The position numbers and the translations under genes are program-made. From Sporolactobacillus terrae DSM 11697 (lineage in GTDB: Bacteria; Bacillota; Bacilli; Bacillales; Sporolactobacillaceae), in assembly GCF_000648615.1 (NCBI RefSeq), contig NZ_JFZC01000099.1, positions 1-64,000 of the forward strand: a stretch of DNA of 64,000 bases, written 5' to 3'. Each line of letters starts with the position of its first letter. The stretch's first letter is position 1. A model generated the notes under the pieces. It had not been told where the DNA came from. It saw nothing but the letters and a program-made list of their open reading frames with translations, and made no database searches. Of the stretch, positions 30,199-38,897 are shown one piece after another.

Positions 30199-31404
30199 TT
30201 AAACCAATTCTTTGTTCTTCGTCTCGTGACCGAGGAACAGAACGGCGAGGATGCCGACAATGATTGATAGGCAGAAGATGGTAAAGATTCCGCCGATCGA
30301 TACTTTTTGTACGAGCAGATAGCCGACGAGCAGCGGTCCGAAAATACCGCCAATCCGGCCGAATGCTGCCGCCATGCCGGTACCGGTTCCGCGGACAACA
30401 GCGGGATATTGTTCCGGCGAATAGGCATAGAGCGCGCCCCAAGCTCCCAGATTAAAGAACGAAAGCAGAATGCCGGACGTGAGAACCATTGGAAGCGTCG
30501 AGGCATAGCCGAAGAAATAAGCAAAGACGGCGGTTCCGAACAGATAGACAATCAGTACCCATTTGCGGCCCCATTTTTCGATCAGCCACGCTGCCGTGAA
30601 ATAACCGGGCAGCTGCGCGATCGTCATGATCAGTACGTAGCCAAAGCTTTTGACCATGCTGAACCCTTTTAAAGAGACAACGTTAGGGAGCCAGAGAAAC
30701 ATGCCGTAATAGGAGAAGACAACGCAGAACCAAAGGATCCAGAGCATCACGGTTTGCCGCACATAGTTTTTTGACCAAACCGTGCTGATATTTTGCAACA
30801 CGGTTGGTTTTTCTTTTTCAGCTTTGGCAACATAATTAGCTGAGTCATGAATGTTCCATCTGAGGTAAATGGCATAGAACGCAGGAAGCGCACCGACCAG
30901 CAGTGCGATCCGCCAGCCGAAAGATGGAATAATAAAATATGAAATCAGTGCGGCGATGATCCAGCCGCCCGCCCAGAAACTTTCGAGTAGGACAACGGTA
31001 CGTCCGCGCTTTTCCGTCGCAACACTTTCTGAAACAAGCGTTGAAGCAACCGGGAGCTCACCACCAAGCCCCATTCCAATGATGAAGCGCAGAATGAGGA
31101 AAATCGTCAAACCGGTTGCCAGTGCGGAGAGACCGGCTCCGATCGAAAATACGAGCAAGGTTAAAATAAGGACATTCTTTCTCCCAATTCGGTCGGCAGT
31201 TAATCCGAAGACGAAAGCGCCGACGGCCATACCGATCGAGCTGACACTGCCAATCCAGCCCATCTGAGCAGCGTCTAATTTCCAATCGGCACCCAGTGCG
31301 GCGATGATAAAGGATAACATGCCGACATCCATTGCATCAAACAACCAAGCAAGCCCGGCGACGCCAAGCAATTTCCGTTCTGAAATTTGTTTTACAGATG
31401 ACAT
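30199..31404 (-). CDS. naiP: Niacin/nicotinamide MFS transporter
   Basis: Imports nicotinic acid for NAD salvage. 401 residues, twelve membrane segments. Very close to B. subtilis NaiP (YceI) as I remember it: ISERKLLGVAGLAWLFDAMD start, MGLGGELPVASTLVSE, WFCVVFSYYGMFLWLP and LLSFFNLGAWGALYAYSPEQ. MFS loop motif DRIGRKN is present. The AGGAGGATC ribosome site is strong. Its promoter carries a NiaR-type operator over the -35 box, which independently supports niacin as the substrate. Confidence 0.92.
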   Translation of the reverse strand: MSSVKQISERKLLGVAGLAWLFDAMDVGMLSFIIAALGADWKLDAAQMGWIGSVSSIGMAVGAFVFGLTADRIGRKNVLILTLLVFSIGAGLSALATGLTIFLILRFIIGMGLGGELPVASTLVSESVATEKRGRTVVLLESFWAGGWIIAALISYFIIPSFGWRIALLVGALPAFYAIYLRWNIHDSANYVAKAEKEKPTVLQNISTVWSKNYVRQTVMLWILWFCVVFSYYGMFLWLPNVVSLKGFSMVKSFGYVLIMTIAQLPGYFTAAWLIEKWGRKWVLIVYLFGTAVFAYFFGYASTLPMVLTSGILLSFFNLGAWGALYAYSPEQYPAVVRGTGTGMAAAFGRIGGIFGPLLVGYLLVQKVSIGGIFTIFCLSIIVGILAVLFLGHETKNKELV

Positions 31405-31475
31405 AAGATCCTCCTATAGATCATAGATAAGTGCAGCCTCGCCATGCGAAGCATTTGTACAAGTTATCAAAATTG

Positions 31476-31504
31476 ATTATAGTGATTGAGTTTACAAGTG
31501 TAAA
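31476..31504 (-). promoter_or_regulatory. Sigma-A promoter of naiP
   Basis: Minus strand: TTTACA (31504-31499), 17-base spacer, TATAAT (31481-31476). About 70 bases upstream of the start codon. Confidence 0.75.
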
Positions 31505-31513
31505 GACACTTGT
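31494..31513 (-). promoter_or_regulatory. NiaR (YrxA)-type operator
   Basis: Perfect 20-base palindrome ACAAGTGT-AAAG-ACACTTGT. It overlaps the naiP -35 box. NiaR, the niacin-responsive repressor of Bacillales, is known to control yceI/naiP homologues through palindromes with such half sites. Confidence 0.7.
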
Positions 31514-31618
31514 GGAAAAAAGTTGCCGATCGATTCATTAAGCGATTTGCCGAAGTCGACCGTTAATCAAACGGATCATGTTACACTATAAAGAAATAGC
31601 GTTGCCGGAGGGAAGAAC

Positions 31619-31951
31619 GTGTATTTACAGGATGTTCAAGATTGGGAAAAAAGATTCTATGAAAAACGAGGATGGAAAGACCTTCCTCCTTATATTCGCG
31701 TTGGCTTTTTAATGGAAGAAATTGGTGAAGTGTCACGCGCGGTGCGCGCTTCTGAAATCGGTCGTGATCACCCTGATGAGGAAAAGATGACAAAGAAAGA
31801 AGTAAGAGAAAATCTTGCAGAAGAGTTGGGTGACGTCTTGTCAAATGTCGCAATTCTTGCCGATTTGTACGGCATGACTTTGGAAGACGTTGTTCAAGCC
31901 CATCGAAAAAAGCTAATGAAGAGATATAAGGAAAACGAACGGTACGAATAG
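31619..31951 (+). CDS. MazG-like nucleotide pyrophosphohydrolase
   Basis: 110-residue all-alpha NTP-PPase. The metal-binding signature EEIGEVSRAV ... EELGDVLSNVAILAD is present. Likely cleaves an NTP to NMP and PPi as a house-cleaning enzyme; the exact nucleotide is not evident. GTG 31619 follows GGAGGG. Divergent from naiP and closed by its own terminator. Confidence 0.85.
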   Translation: MYLQDVQDWEKRFYEKRGWKDLPPYIRVGFLMEEIGEVSRAVRASEIGRDHPDEEKMTKKEVRENLAEELGDVLSNVAILADLYGMTLEDVVQAHRKKLMKRYKENERYE

Positions 31952-31956
31952 TCAAA

Positions 31957-32000
31957 GAGGTCTCCTTTTTATGCATCCATAGAAGGAGATCCTCATTTTT
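31957..32000 (+). terminator. Terminator of the MazG-like gene
   Basis: GAGGTCTCCTT pairs with AAGGAGATCCTC, then ATTTTT. The bases after it begin the degenerate repeat copy H. Confidence 0.75.
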
Positions 32001-32036
32001 AACAGGAAAAAAAGTATAAGGTTTTGCCTTGCTTAT
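31996..32036 (+). repeat. Remnant of the mosaic repeat, copy H (left module only)
   Basis: TTTTTAACAGGAAAAAAAGT and ATAAGGTTTTGCC parallel the left module of copy D (TTTTTTACAGGAAAAGAAAG, then ATGATTTTGCCCC). Again placed at a terminator T-tract. Confidence 0.5.
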
Positions 32037-32047
32037 GGCTGATTCCG

Positions 32048-32407
32048 TTAGTACCCTACTTCAACGGATGCGTTAACGATGTACATTAAGTCATTCTTAT
32101 CATTCTTATCTTTCAGGACAATGCCGCTTGGCGTTGCCATGCCGCCATCCATTAGCTCCACGTGAACCGTACCGTAGGGAATCTCAGCCTTAACTTTTTC
32201 AATATCAACACGTTCTTTATCCTTTGGCACAGCGAGACGAATCGTTACGTTCATCTTGTTCAAGTCATGATTGGGCAGAAAGCGGGTAATGCCCGGCATT
32301 GAATTTCGATGAATCGCATCACGAACCGCGCGAACCGCTGCGCAGGTGACATCCTGACCGTGGACATCAATGCCAAAACCTGTTTCAATAAATAAGAGAT
32401 GCTCCAT
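32048..32407 (-). CDS. Lin0512 family protein (TIGR02058), function unknown
   Basis: 119 residues. LFIETGFGIDVHGQDVTCAAVRAVRDAI with NSMPGITRFLP is the family signature; members are about 115-120 residues and widespread in bacteria and some eukaryotes. Soluble. AAAGGAGCC ribosome site. Promoter with extended -10 TGCTATAAT (minus strand 32447-32439). Confidence 0.85.
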   Translation of the reverse strand: MEHLLFIETGFGIDVHGQDVTCAAVRAVRDAIHRNSMPGITRFLPNHDLNKMNVTIRLAVPKDKERVDIEKVKAEIPYGTVHVELMDGGMATPSGIVLKDKNDKNDLMYIVNASVEVGY

Positions 32408-32438
32408 GAGAAAGGCTCCTTTATGCGAAGTTTATTTG

Positions 32439-32447
32439 ATTATAGCA
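32439..32447 (-). promoter_or_regulatory. Extended -10 promoter of the Lin0512 gene
   Basis: TGCTATAAT on the minus strand, about 35 bases upstream of the start codon. Confidence 0.5.
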
Positions 32448-32774
32448 AATGGGAGGGTTAATGGATAAGATTGTGCTCAATAATCTTTTGACATGTAAGA
32501 TAATCTGACGAAAACAACCAATTATTCCCTTGAAAGAACTAAAATTAATGGGGAAAGTTAGAAAAGAATTAGAAGCATAAAATGTCGGATACTTGTAGAA
32601 GCAGACGTTTTATAGAGTTTTAACGCGCTAAAGGATGCAAAAGCCGAACAATAAAAATTATGTTCTGCAAAATTTTCGTTTTTTCCCCGCTTTTCTGTTT
32701 CCTTTTTAAAGAATTTAAGCTATAGTAAATTTTGTGAGTTTTAAATTTCAAAAGTTTTAACGGGGGGTTTTTAC
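32448..32774 (+). other. AT-rich leader of the nucleoside importer operon
   Basis: No gene and no purine-riboswitch core. TATAGT at about 32720 is a possible -10 without a clear -35. AAAATTTTCG near 32670 resembles half of a CodY box; CodY control of the B. subtilis nupNOPQ operon is known, but the match here is too weak to call. Confidence 0.35.
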
Positions 32775-33857
32775 GTGTTTAAAAAGAGAATAGCGGTGCT
32801 TGTAGCCTTTGTTGTTGTTTTAGGTTCCATTCTTGCCGGCTGCGGCAACAGCAAATCAAGCGGCACTTCAACGAAGAAAAGTGCATTCAAAGCGGGGATG
32901 GTTACGGACACTGGCGGTGTTGATGACAAATCCTTTAACCAGTCTGCTTGGGAAGGCCTGACAACGTACGCTAAAGACAATGACCTGAAGAAGGGCACTG
33001 ATGTTAAGTATCTGCAATCAACCCAACCATCGGATTACTCACCAAACTTGAACACAATGGTTCATCAGAACTTTAATATCGTATACGGTATCGGTTTTCT
33101 GATGCAAAGCGACATTCAGAAAGTTGCGGAACAAAATCCGAAAGCACAATTAGGTATTATTGACGCTGTCGCTGTTGATAAGAACAATAAACCGTTGAAA
33201 AACGTTGCAAGCATCACGTTTAAAGAAGAACAAGGCTCATTCCTTGTTGGTGTTGTTGCAGGGTTAACCACGAAAACCAATAAAGTCGGTTTTATCGGCG
33301 GGATTAACTCAGCACTGATCAAAAAATTCGAAAACGGATTTAAAGCCGGTGTGAAAGCCGTAAATCCTGATGCAGAAGTGTACGCACAATATGCCGGTGC
33401 ATTTGACGCACCTGACAAGGGACGCGCAATTGCTCAAACGCTTTATACGAAAGGCGCGGACATTATCTATGCATCTGCCGGCAACACAGGAAATGGTGTG
33501 TTCACCGAAGCGAAAAACCGTGCGAAAAACGGTAAAAAGGTTTGGGTAATCGGTGTTGATAAAGATCAGCATGATCAAGGTATGCCGGAAAACGTAACGT
33601 TGACGTCGATGGTTAAACGGGTCGATAAAGCGATTTATGACGTAACGAAACAAACAAAAGCCGGTGATTTCCCAGGCGGACAAGTTCTTTCATTCGGTCT
33701 GAAAGAAAATGGTGTAGGAATTGCACCGACAACTGAAAACGTATCAAAGAAGGCACTCGACGAAGTAAATCAATATAAGAGCAAGATCATTGACGGTTCC
33801 ATTAAGGTTCCGACAACCGATAAAGAATTCAAAGAATATGCTGCTACCTTAAAGTAA
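32775..33857 (+). CDS. nupN: BMP family substrate-binding lipoprotein (nucleoside importer)
   Basis: Captures purine nucleosides outside the cell for the ABC importer encoded next. 360 residues; lipobox LAGC with Cys23 after a hydrophobic signal. PBP1-like domain with MVTDTGGVDDKSFNQSAWEGL, KEEQGSFLVGVVAG and the C-terminal GLKENGVGIAPTTENV, characteristic of BmpA/YufN. GTG start behind ACGGGGGG. The order SBP-ATPase-permease-permease equals B. subtilis nupNOPQ (yufNOPQ). Confidence 0.9.
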   Translation: MFKKRIAVLVAFVVVLGSILAGCGNSKSSGTSTKKSAFKAGMVTDTGGVDDKSFNQSAWEGLTTYAKDNDLKKGTDVKYLQSTQPSDYSPNLNTMVHQNFNIVYGIGFLMQSDIQKVAEQNPKAQLGIIDAVAVDKNNKPLKNVASITFKEEQGSFLVGVVAGLTTKTNKVGFIGGINSALIKKFENGFKAGVKAVNPDAEVYAQYAGAFDAPDKGRAIAQTLYTKGADIIYASAGNTGNGVFTEAKNRAKNGKKVWVIGVDKDQHDQGMPENVTLTSMVKRVDKAIYDVTKQTKAGDFPGGQVLSFGLKENGVGIAPTTENVSKKALDEVNQYKSKIIDGSIKVPTTDKEFKEYAATLK

Positions 33858-33971
33858 TCGATTGTTTAATTCATGTTGGATGAGGCATTTATTCTGCCTC
33901 ATCCTTCACTTATAATTAGGCTGTGTTTCGATCATTTTTTTCTACATAGTCAGAGATGGGAGACTGAAGGC

Positions 33972-35495
33972 ATGTCCTATGCAATTGAAATGAGACAGAT
34001 CAGGAAAGAATTTCCCGGTATTGTTGCCAATGACAACATCACCCTTCAGGTCGAAGAAGGCGAAATTCATGCGCTGTTCGGTGAAAATGGTGCTGGAAAA
34101 TCGACGCTGATGAATGTTCTTTTCGGTCTGTATCAGCCCGATAGAGGAGAAATTTATGTTCATGGGGAAAAGGCGGTTATTCATGACCCCAACGACGCGA
34201 CTCGGCTCGGCATAGGCATGGTTCATCAACACTTTATGCTGATTGATAAATTTACTGTCGCTGAAAACATCGTTCTTGGCAGAGAGCCGAAAAAAAACGG
34301 TGTTCTCGATATGAAAAAGGCAGTGAAAGTTGTCAGAGAGCTATCCGAAAAATATGGATTGGATGTTGATCCGGAGAAAAAAGTTGAAGAAATAACCGTT
34401 GGCATGCAGCAGCGTGTGGAAATTTTAAAGACACTCTATCGCGGCTCCGATATTCTGATCTTTGATGAACCGACTGCGGTCCTGACGCCAATCGAAATTC
34501 AAGAATTGATTGAGATTATGAAGCGTCTCGTCCATGAGGGAAAGTCGATTATTCTCATCACGCACAAACTGAAAGAGATCTTTGAATGCTGCGATCGTGC
34601 TACGGTTATTCGGCGCGGAAAAAATATCGACACGGTGAAGATTTCCGATACCAATCCAACCGAGCTTGCCAGCATGATGGTTGGACGCAAAGTACATGTT
34701 CAGGTTAATGACGCGCCATACAATCCTCAAGGAAAAGTGCTGGAAATTGAGCACCTAAACGTTGCCGACACGCGTAAGGTAGAGGTCATCAAGGATTTGA
34801 ATCTAACTGTTCATGGCGGCGAGATCCTCGGTATTGCCGGTGTAGACGGCAACGGACAGACAGAACTCATTGAGGCGATTGCCGGACTGCGCAAGACGAA
34901 AAGCGGTACGATAAAGCTGAACAATCAAGATGTGACCAATCAAAGGACACGCAAAATGATAGAAGCCGGCTTAGGTTATATTCCGGAAGACCGGCAAAAG
35001 CATGGACTTGTTTTGGATTTCTCGATTGCTGAAAATATGGTGTTGCAGACGTATTATCAGAAGCCGTACGCGCAGATGGGGATTTTGCAGAATAAAGTGA
35101 TCGCAAAGAAAGCCAAAAAACTGATTCAGGAATTCGATGTTCGGACTCCGAGTGAAAAGACGCATGCCCGGGCGCTTTCGGGCGGCAATCAACAAAAAGT
35201 GATCGTTGCTCGTGAAGTGGATCGCAGCCCGCAGCTTCTGATCGCAGCGCAACCGACACGCGGTCTGGACGTTGGGGCGATTGAATTTATCCATGGAAAG
35301 CTGATTGAAGAAAAGAAAAAAGGCAAAGCGGTACTGCTTGTTTCTTTTGAATTGGATGAGATTCTGCATTTAAGCGACCGTATCGCGGTCATTTACGAAG
35401 GGCATATCATTGACATTGTCAGCCCGAAGGAAACCAATGAAAATGAACTCGGCCTGCTTATGGCCGGCAGAAAGAAAGGGGGAAATGAGGCGTGA
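33972..35495 (+). CDS. nupO: Nucleoside ABC importer ATPase (two NBDs)
   Basis: 507 residues from ATG 33972 (the frame is open to 33873 but that part is AT-rich leader). Two ABC domains: the first with GENGAGKSTLMNVLFG, the second with the G-D-G-NGQTEL Walker A variant and LSGGNQQKVIVAREV signature followed by AAQPTRGLDVGAIEF. In the first domain the signature is degenerate (TVGMQQRVEILKTL), as usual for sugar/nucleoside-type tandem ATPases. Coupled to nupP by GTGA. Confidence 0.92.
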   Translation: MSYAIEMRQIRKEFPGIVANDNITLQVEEGEIHALFGENGAGKSTLMNVLFGLYQPDRGEIYVHGEKAVIHDPNDATRLGIGMVHQHFMLIDKFTVAENIVLGREPKKNGVLDMKKAVKVVRELSEKYGLDVDPEKKVEEITVGMQQRVEILKTLYRGSDILIFDEPTAVLTPIEIQELIEIMKRLVHEGKSIILITHKLKEIFECCDRATVIRRGKNIDTVKISDTNPTELASMMVGRKVHVQVNDAPYNPQGKVLEIEHLNVADTRKVEVIKDLNLTVHGGEILGIAGVDGNGQTELIEAIAGLRKTKSGTIKLNNQDVTNQRTRKMIEAGLGYIPEDRQKHGLVLDFSIAENMVLQTYYQKPYAQMGILQNKVIAKKAKKLIQEFDVRTPSEKTHARALSGGNQQKVIVAREVDRSPQLLIAAQPTRGLDVGAIEFIHGKLIEEKKKGKAVLLVSFELDEILHLSDRIAVIYEGHIIDIVSPKETNENELGLLMAGRKKGGNEA

Positions 35496-36556
35496 GCAAT
35501 TTATTGAAAAAGGTAAATTGGATGACCTTGCTCATCCCGGTCATTTCCGTCATTCTCGGTCTTTTATGCGGGGCTGTAATCATGCTTGCGATCGGTTATA
35601 ATCCGGTATTGGCTTATCAATCGATTGTCGAATCGATCTTTCTTCAGCCTTATTATGGCGGCGAGACGATTCGGGCGATGATTCCGCTCGTCTTGGCAGG
35701 CCTTGCCGTCGCGTTCTCTTTTCGGACAGGCCTTTTTAATATTGGTGTTGAGGGACAGTTGATGGTTGGCTGGCTTGCATCCGTGGCCTGTGCGATCTGC
35801 CTCGGGCATCTCCCGAAAATCATTTTGCTTCCGCTGTCCATTATTGCGGGCGGAGCTGCCGGTGCACTTTGGGGATTTGTTCCTGGATTTCTGAAGGCGC
35901 GGTTTAAGGTTCATGAAGTCATTTCAACAATTATGATGAACTACGTTGCGCTTTATACGACCGCCTATATCATTAAAAATTTTCTCTATACGGAAGGTGA
36001 GCGTACGCCGACGATTCCTTCCGCGGCATCGCTTGCTTCACCGTTTCTTGCGAATCTCACACAAGGATCACGCTTGCACTGGGGCATTATTGTCGCGATT
36101 ATTGCTGTGTTTGCGATGTGGTTTCTATTATGGAAAACAACAAAAGGATATGAATTGCGCTCGGTCGGCTTCAGCCCGGATGCATCCAATTACGCCGGGA
36201 TGAATGTTGCGCGCAATGTCATGCTGTCGCTGACCATTTCCGGCATTTTCGCCGGACTTGCCGGAGCGATGGAAGGACTAGGCACCTATCAATACATGAC
36301 GATCAACTCTGCCTTTACCGGCATCGGCTTCAATGGTATTGCGGTTGCACTGCTCGGCCTTAATACACCGATTGGCGTCTTGTTGGCCGGAGCGTTATTT
36401 GCCGGTTTGCAAAACGGTGGGCTGACCATGCAGGCCAATGCCGGTGTTCCGGTTGAATTGGTCAACATCATCATTGCTCTGATCATTTTCTTTGTCGGCT
36501 CGAGCTATGCGATTAAATGGATCCTGAGCCGCTTTTCGAGAAAGGGGCAGAAATAA
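35492..36556 (+). CDS. nupP: Nucleoside ABC importer permease
   Basis: 354 residues, about nine to ten membrane segments; RTGLFNIGVEGQLMVGWLAS and GFSPDASNYAGMNVARN are hallmark motifs of this BPD_transp_2 permease type. Starts at GTG 35492 overlapping nupO, and its stop codon shares a base with the nupQ start. Confidence 0.9.
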   Translation: MSNLLKKVNWMTLLIPVISVILGLLCGAVIMLAIGYNPVLAYQSIVESIFLQPYYGGETIRAMIPLVLAGLAVAFSFRTGLFNIGVEGQLMVGWLASVACAICLGHLPKIILLPLSIIAGGAAGALWGFVPGFLKARFKVHEVISTIMMNYVALYTTAYIIKNFLYTEGERTPTIPSAASLASPFLANLTQGSRLHWGIIVAIIAVFAMWFLLWKTTKGYELRSVGFSPDASNYAGMNVARNVMLSLTISGIFAGLAGAMEGLGTYQYMTINSAFTGIGFNGIAVALLGLNTPIGVLLAGALFAGLQNGGLTMQANAGVPVELVNIIIALIIFFVGSSYAIKWILSRFSRKGQK

Positions 36557-37521
36557 TGAGCTTTTTTGAAATTTTGACAATCATTATCCCGTCAACGCTA
36601 CTGACTGCTGCTCCGCTGATTTTCACGTCACTGGGCGGCATGTTCTCGGAACGATCCGGGGTTGTCAATATTGGTTTGGAAGGGTTGATGGCGGTTGGTG
36701 CATTCACTGCAGCTGTTTCGACCTTAGGGCTTGAGCATGCCGGCCTTGGCAATGCCTCTCCTTGGATTGCCATTCTGATTGCCGGAGCGATCGGCGGGTT
36801 GTTCTCGTTGATTCACGCAGTTGTATCCATTTCATTTCGTGCGGATCAAACCGTCAGTGGGGTGGCGTTAAACTTTCTTGCGGCCGGCCTGACCATCTTT
36901 CTTGTGAAATTGATTTTCGACGGCAAGGGCCAGACCCCTTATATTACCCACAATATTGATAAGGTGGATATTCCCGGTTTGGCAAAGCTTCCATTTCTCG
37001 GGCCGATCTTTTTCCAGCAGGTCGCTTATACCTCTTATATCGCGATTTTCATTGCCATTCTGTGCTGGTTTATCGTTTACAAGACACCGTTTGGCTTACG
37101 GCTCCGGTCGGTTGGTGAACATCCGGCTGCAGCAGATACGCTTGGGATCAGCGTCATTAAGATGCGCTACATCGGCGTTTTGCTGAGCGGCGTGCTTGGC
37201 GGCATCGGCGGTGCGGTTTACCTTGTGACGATAACGTCCAACTATAACGTTACGACGATCGCCGGGCAAGGGTTCCTCGCGTTAGCCGCACTTGTCTTTG
37301 GTAAATGGCATCCAATAGGAGCAATGGGGGCGTCGCTGTTTTTCGGCTTCGCGCAAGCACTCAGTATTACCAGCCAGCAGATTCCATACTTGGATCGACT
37401 GCCATCAGTATTTATGCTGATTGCGCCTTATGTCCTAACGCTGATTGTTCTTACTGGATTCGTTGGCCGTGCTGAAGCACCAAAGGCCGATGGTGTGCCG
37501 TATATTAAAGGACAGCGTTAA
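36556..37521 (+). CDS. nupQ: Nucleoside ABC importer permease
   Basis: 321 residues from ATG 36556. Paralogous permease with GGMFSERSGVVNIGLEGLMAVGAF, SVGEHPAAADTLGI and GFLALAALVFGKWHPIGA. The open frame runs upstream to 36517 inside nupP, but the one-base overlap and family start favour 36556. A strong terminator closes the operon. Confidence 0.9.
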   Translation: MSFFEILTIIIPSTLLTAAPLIFTSLGGMFSERSGVVNIGLEGLMAVGAFTAAVSTLGLEHAGLGNASPWIAILIAGAIGGLFSLIHAVVSISFRADQTVSGVALNFLAAGLTIFLVKLIFDGKGQTPYITHNIDKVDIPGLAKLPFLGPIFFQQVAYTSYIAIFIAILCWFIVYKTPFGLRLRSVGEHPAAADTLGISVIKMRYIGVLLSGVLGGIGGAVYLVTITSNYNVTTIAGQGFLALAALVFGKWHPIGAMGASLFFGFAQALSITSQQIPYLDRLPSVFMLIAPYVLTLIVLTGFVGRAEAPKADGVPYIKGQR

Positions 37522-37541
37522 CGCTTCAGAAGATATGAATC

Positions 37542-37574
37542 AACCGCTGCCGGATTATTTCCGGCAGCGGTTTT
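37542..37574 (+). terminator. Terminator of the nucleoside importer operon
   Basis: Perfect 12-bp stem AACCGCTGCCGG / CCGGCAGCGGTT with TTTT. Confidence 0.88.
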
Positions 37575-37690
37575 GACTACCACTAAAAGTTGCCACTGCA
37601 TGAGAAAAAATTTTCCGATATAATAGGGGGTATTAAGATCCATTTGGTCGCATGACCGATGTGGAGAAGATGACGTTTGGAGGATGAAAA

Positions 37691-38287
37691 ATGACGACAA
37701 TCTGCCTGGTTAGGCATGGAGAAACCGATTGGAACGCGATGGGAAAACTGCAGGGGCGCGAAGACATTCCGCTTAATGAACGGGGAAGAAAGCAAGCAGC
37801 AATGGTAGGGGAATATCTGAAGTCGGAGCAATTTTCTGCGGTCGTCACCAGCCCGCTGCTGCGTGCAAAACAGACGGCCGAGATCGTCAACGCTTATATT
37901 GGCGATCTACCTCTCGCGGTGGACCGTGATTTCATTGAGAAATCTTACGGCGAAGCATCTGGATTGACGATTTCGGAGCGAGATCAGAAATTTCCGGAAG
38001 GCAATATACCGGGACTGGAGCCGTTTGATCACATCAAGGAACGGGTAATCCGCGGATTAGATCAGGTGAAAACGAGCCACCCTAATCAAAACGTTTTGCT
38101 TGTTGCACATGGCGGTTTGATCAATGTGATTCTCGCACTTCTTTCCAATGGAAAAATTGGAACCGGGAAGACAAAGCTGTTTAATACATGCATTAGCCAT
38201 ATCGCGACCAAAGACGACTCGTGGCAAATCATCGATTATAACTGCATTGATCATTTAAGTCGGTTCGGTAAAGTGACCAGTATCTGA
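37691..38287 (+). CDS. Histidine phosphatase family protein (PhoE/YhfR-like)
   Basis: 198-residue phosphoglycerate-mutase-fold phosphatase. Catalytic RHGETDWN (His9) near the N-terminus, LNERGRKQA, SPLLRAKQTAE, and second His in LLVAHGGLINV. The two-residue and loop pattern suggests a broad phosphatase more than a glycolytic mutase. TTGGAGGATG ribosome site. Confidence 0.85.
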   Translation: MTTICLVRHGETDWNAMGKLQGREDIPLNERGRKQAAMVGEYLKSEQFSAVVTSPLLRAKQTAEIVNAYIGDLPLAVDRDFIEKSYGEASGLTISERDQKFPEGNIPGLEPFDHIKERVIRGLDQVKTSHPNQNVLLVAHGGLINVILALLSNGKIGTGKTKLFNTCISHIATKDDSWQIIDYNCIDHLSRFGKVTSI

Positions 38288-38317
38288 ATGGTGGTTTTTG
38301 AACATCAAAAAAACAAT

Positions 38318-38340
38318 AAAAAAAGCGGATCAAAGTCCGC
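38318..38340 (-). terminator. Terminator of the tRNA-Gly gene
   Basis: Minus strand GCGGA-CTTTGA-TCCGC followed by seven T. Confidence 0.8.
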
Positions 38341-38362
38341 GCTTCGTTGCTCTATTGAATAA

Positions 38363-38433
38363 AGCGGGTGATGGGAATCGAACCCACGACGAGAGCTTGG
38401 GAAGCTCTAATTTTACCATTAAACTACACCCGC
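38363..38433 (-). tRNA. tRNA-Gly, anticodon CCC
   Basis: Minus-strand cloverleaf of 71 bases: acceptor GCGGGTG/CACCCGC, D-loop with AATGGTAAA, anticodon arm AGAGC-TTCCCAA-GCTCT giving anticodon CCC (reads GGG), T-loop TTCGATT, discriminator T. CCA is not encoded. A single tRNA between a phosphatase and an ACT-domain gene. The glycine sets I recall in B. subtilis use GCC and TCC anticodons, so a CCC reader is an extra isoacceptor. Confidence 0.92.
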
Positions 38434-38606
38434 ATAACTAAAAAAGCCATCTTTAATCTTATAAGAACGGACAATTTTTGTCAATATTAAGGATTTGCTT
38501 GCATCACAATTTTTTCTTGAGATAATGGCAGTAGCGCTTAATAGTGAGAATTATAAAAAGTCGCAGAAAATAACAGTCTCATGGCGAGCAGGGAGTGTCA
38601 ATCAGG

Positions 38607-38876
38607 ATGAAGGCAATTTTAACCGTAATCGGTAAGGATAATGTCGGCATTATCGCCGGTGTCAGCAGCAAGCTGGCAGAATTGAATGTAAACATTTTGG
38701 ACGTTTCGCAAACGATCATGGATGGCTATTTCACGATGATGATGGTGCTTGATCTCGAAAAAGCTTCGACTAGTTTTGCTGAAATCAAAGCGTCTTTATC
38801 GGAAAAAGGAACCGTATTAGGTGTTCAGATCAAGATTCAGCGTGAAGAAATTTTCACATCGATGCACAGCTTATAA
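38607..38876 (+). CDS. ACT domain protein (UPF0237)
   Basis: 89 residues made of one ACT domain: AILTVIGKDNVGIIAGVSSKLAELNVNILDVSQ is the ligand-binding fold start. Start ATG 38607, ten bases after GGGAGTG; GTG 38595 lies within that site. Paired with the UPF0210 gene 21 bases downstream, a pairing that recurs across Firmicutes. It may sense an amino acid; ligand unknown. Confidence 0.88.
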   Translation: MKAILTVIGKDNVGIIAGVSSKLAELNVNILDVSQTIMDGYFTMMMVLDLEKASTSFAEIKASLSEKGTVLGVQIKIQREEIFTSMHSL

Positions 38877-38897
38877 GGTGGAGGAATTCGGAAAATC

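Noticed and set aside
32650-32700. CodY-box-like AAAATTTTCG before the nucleoside importer
   Set aside because: Only one half of the 15-base consensus matches well; too weak against an AT-rich background.
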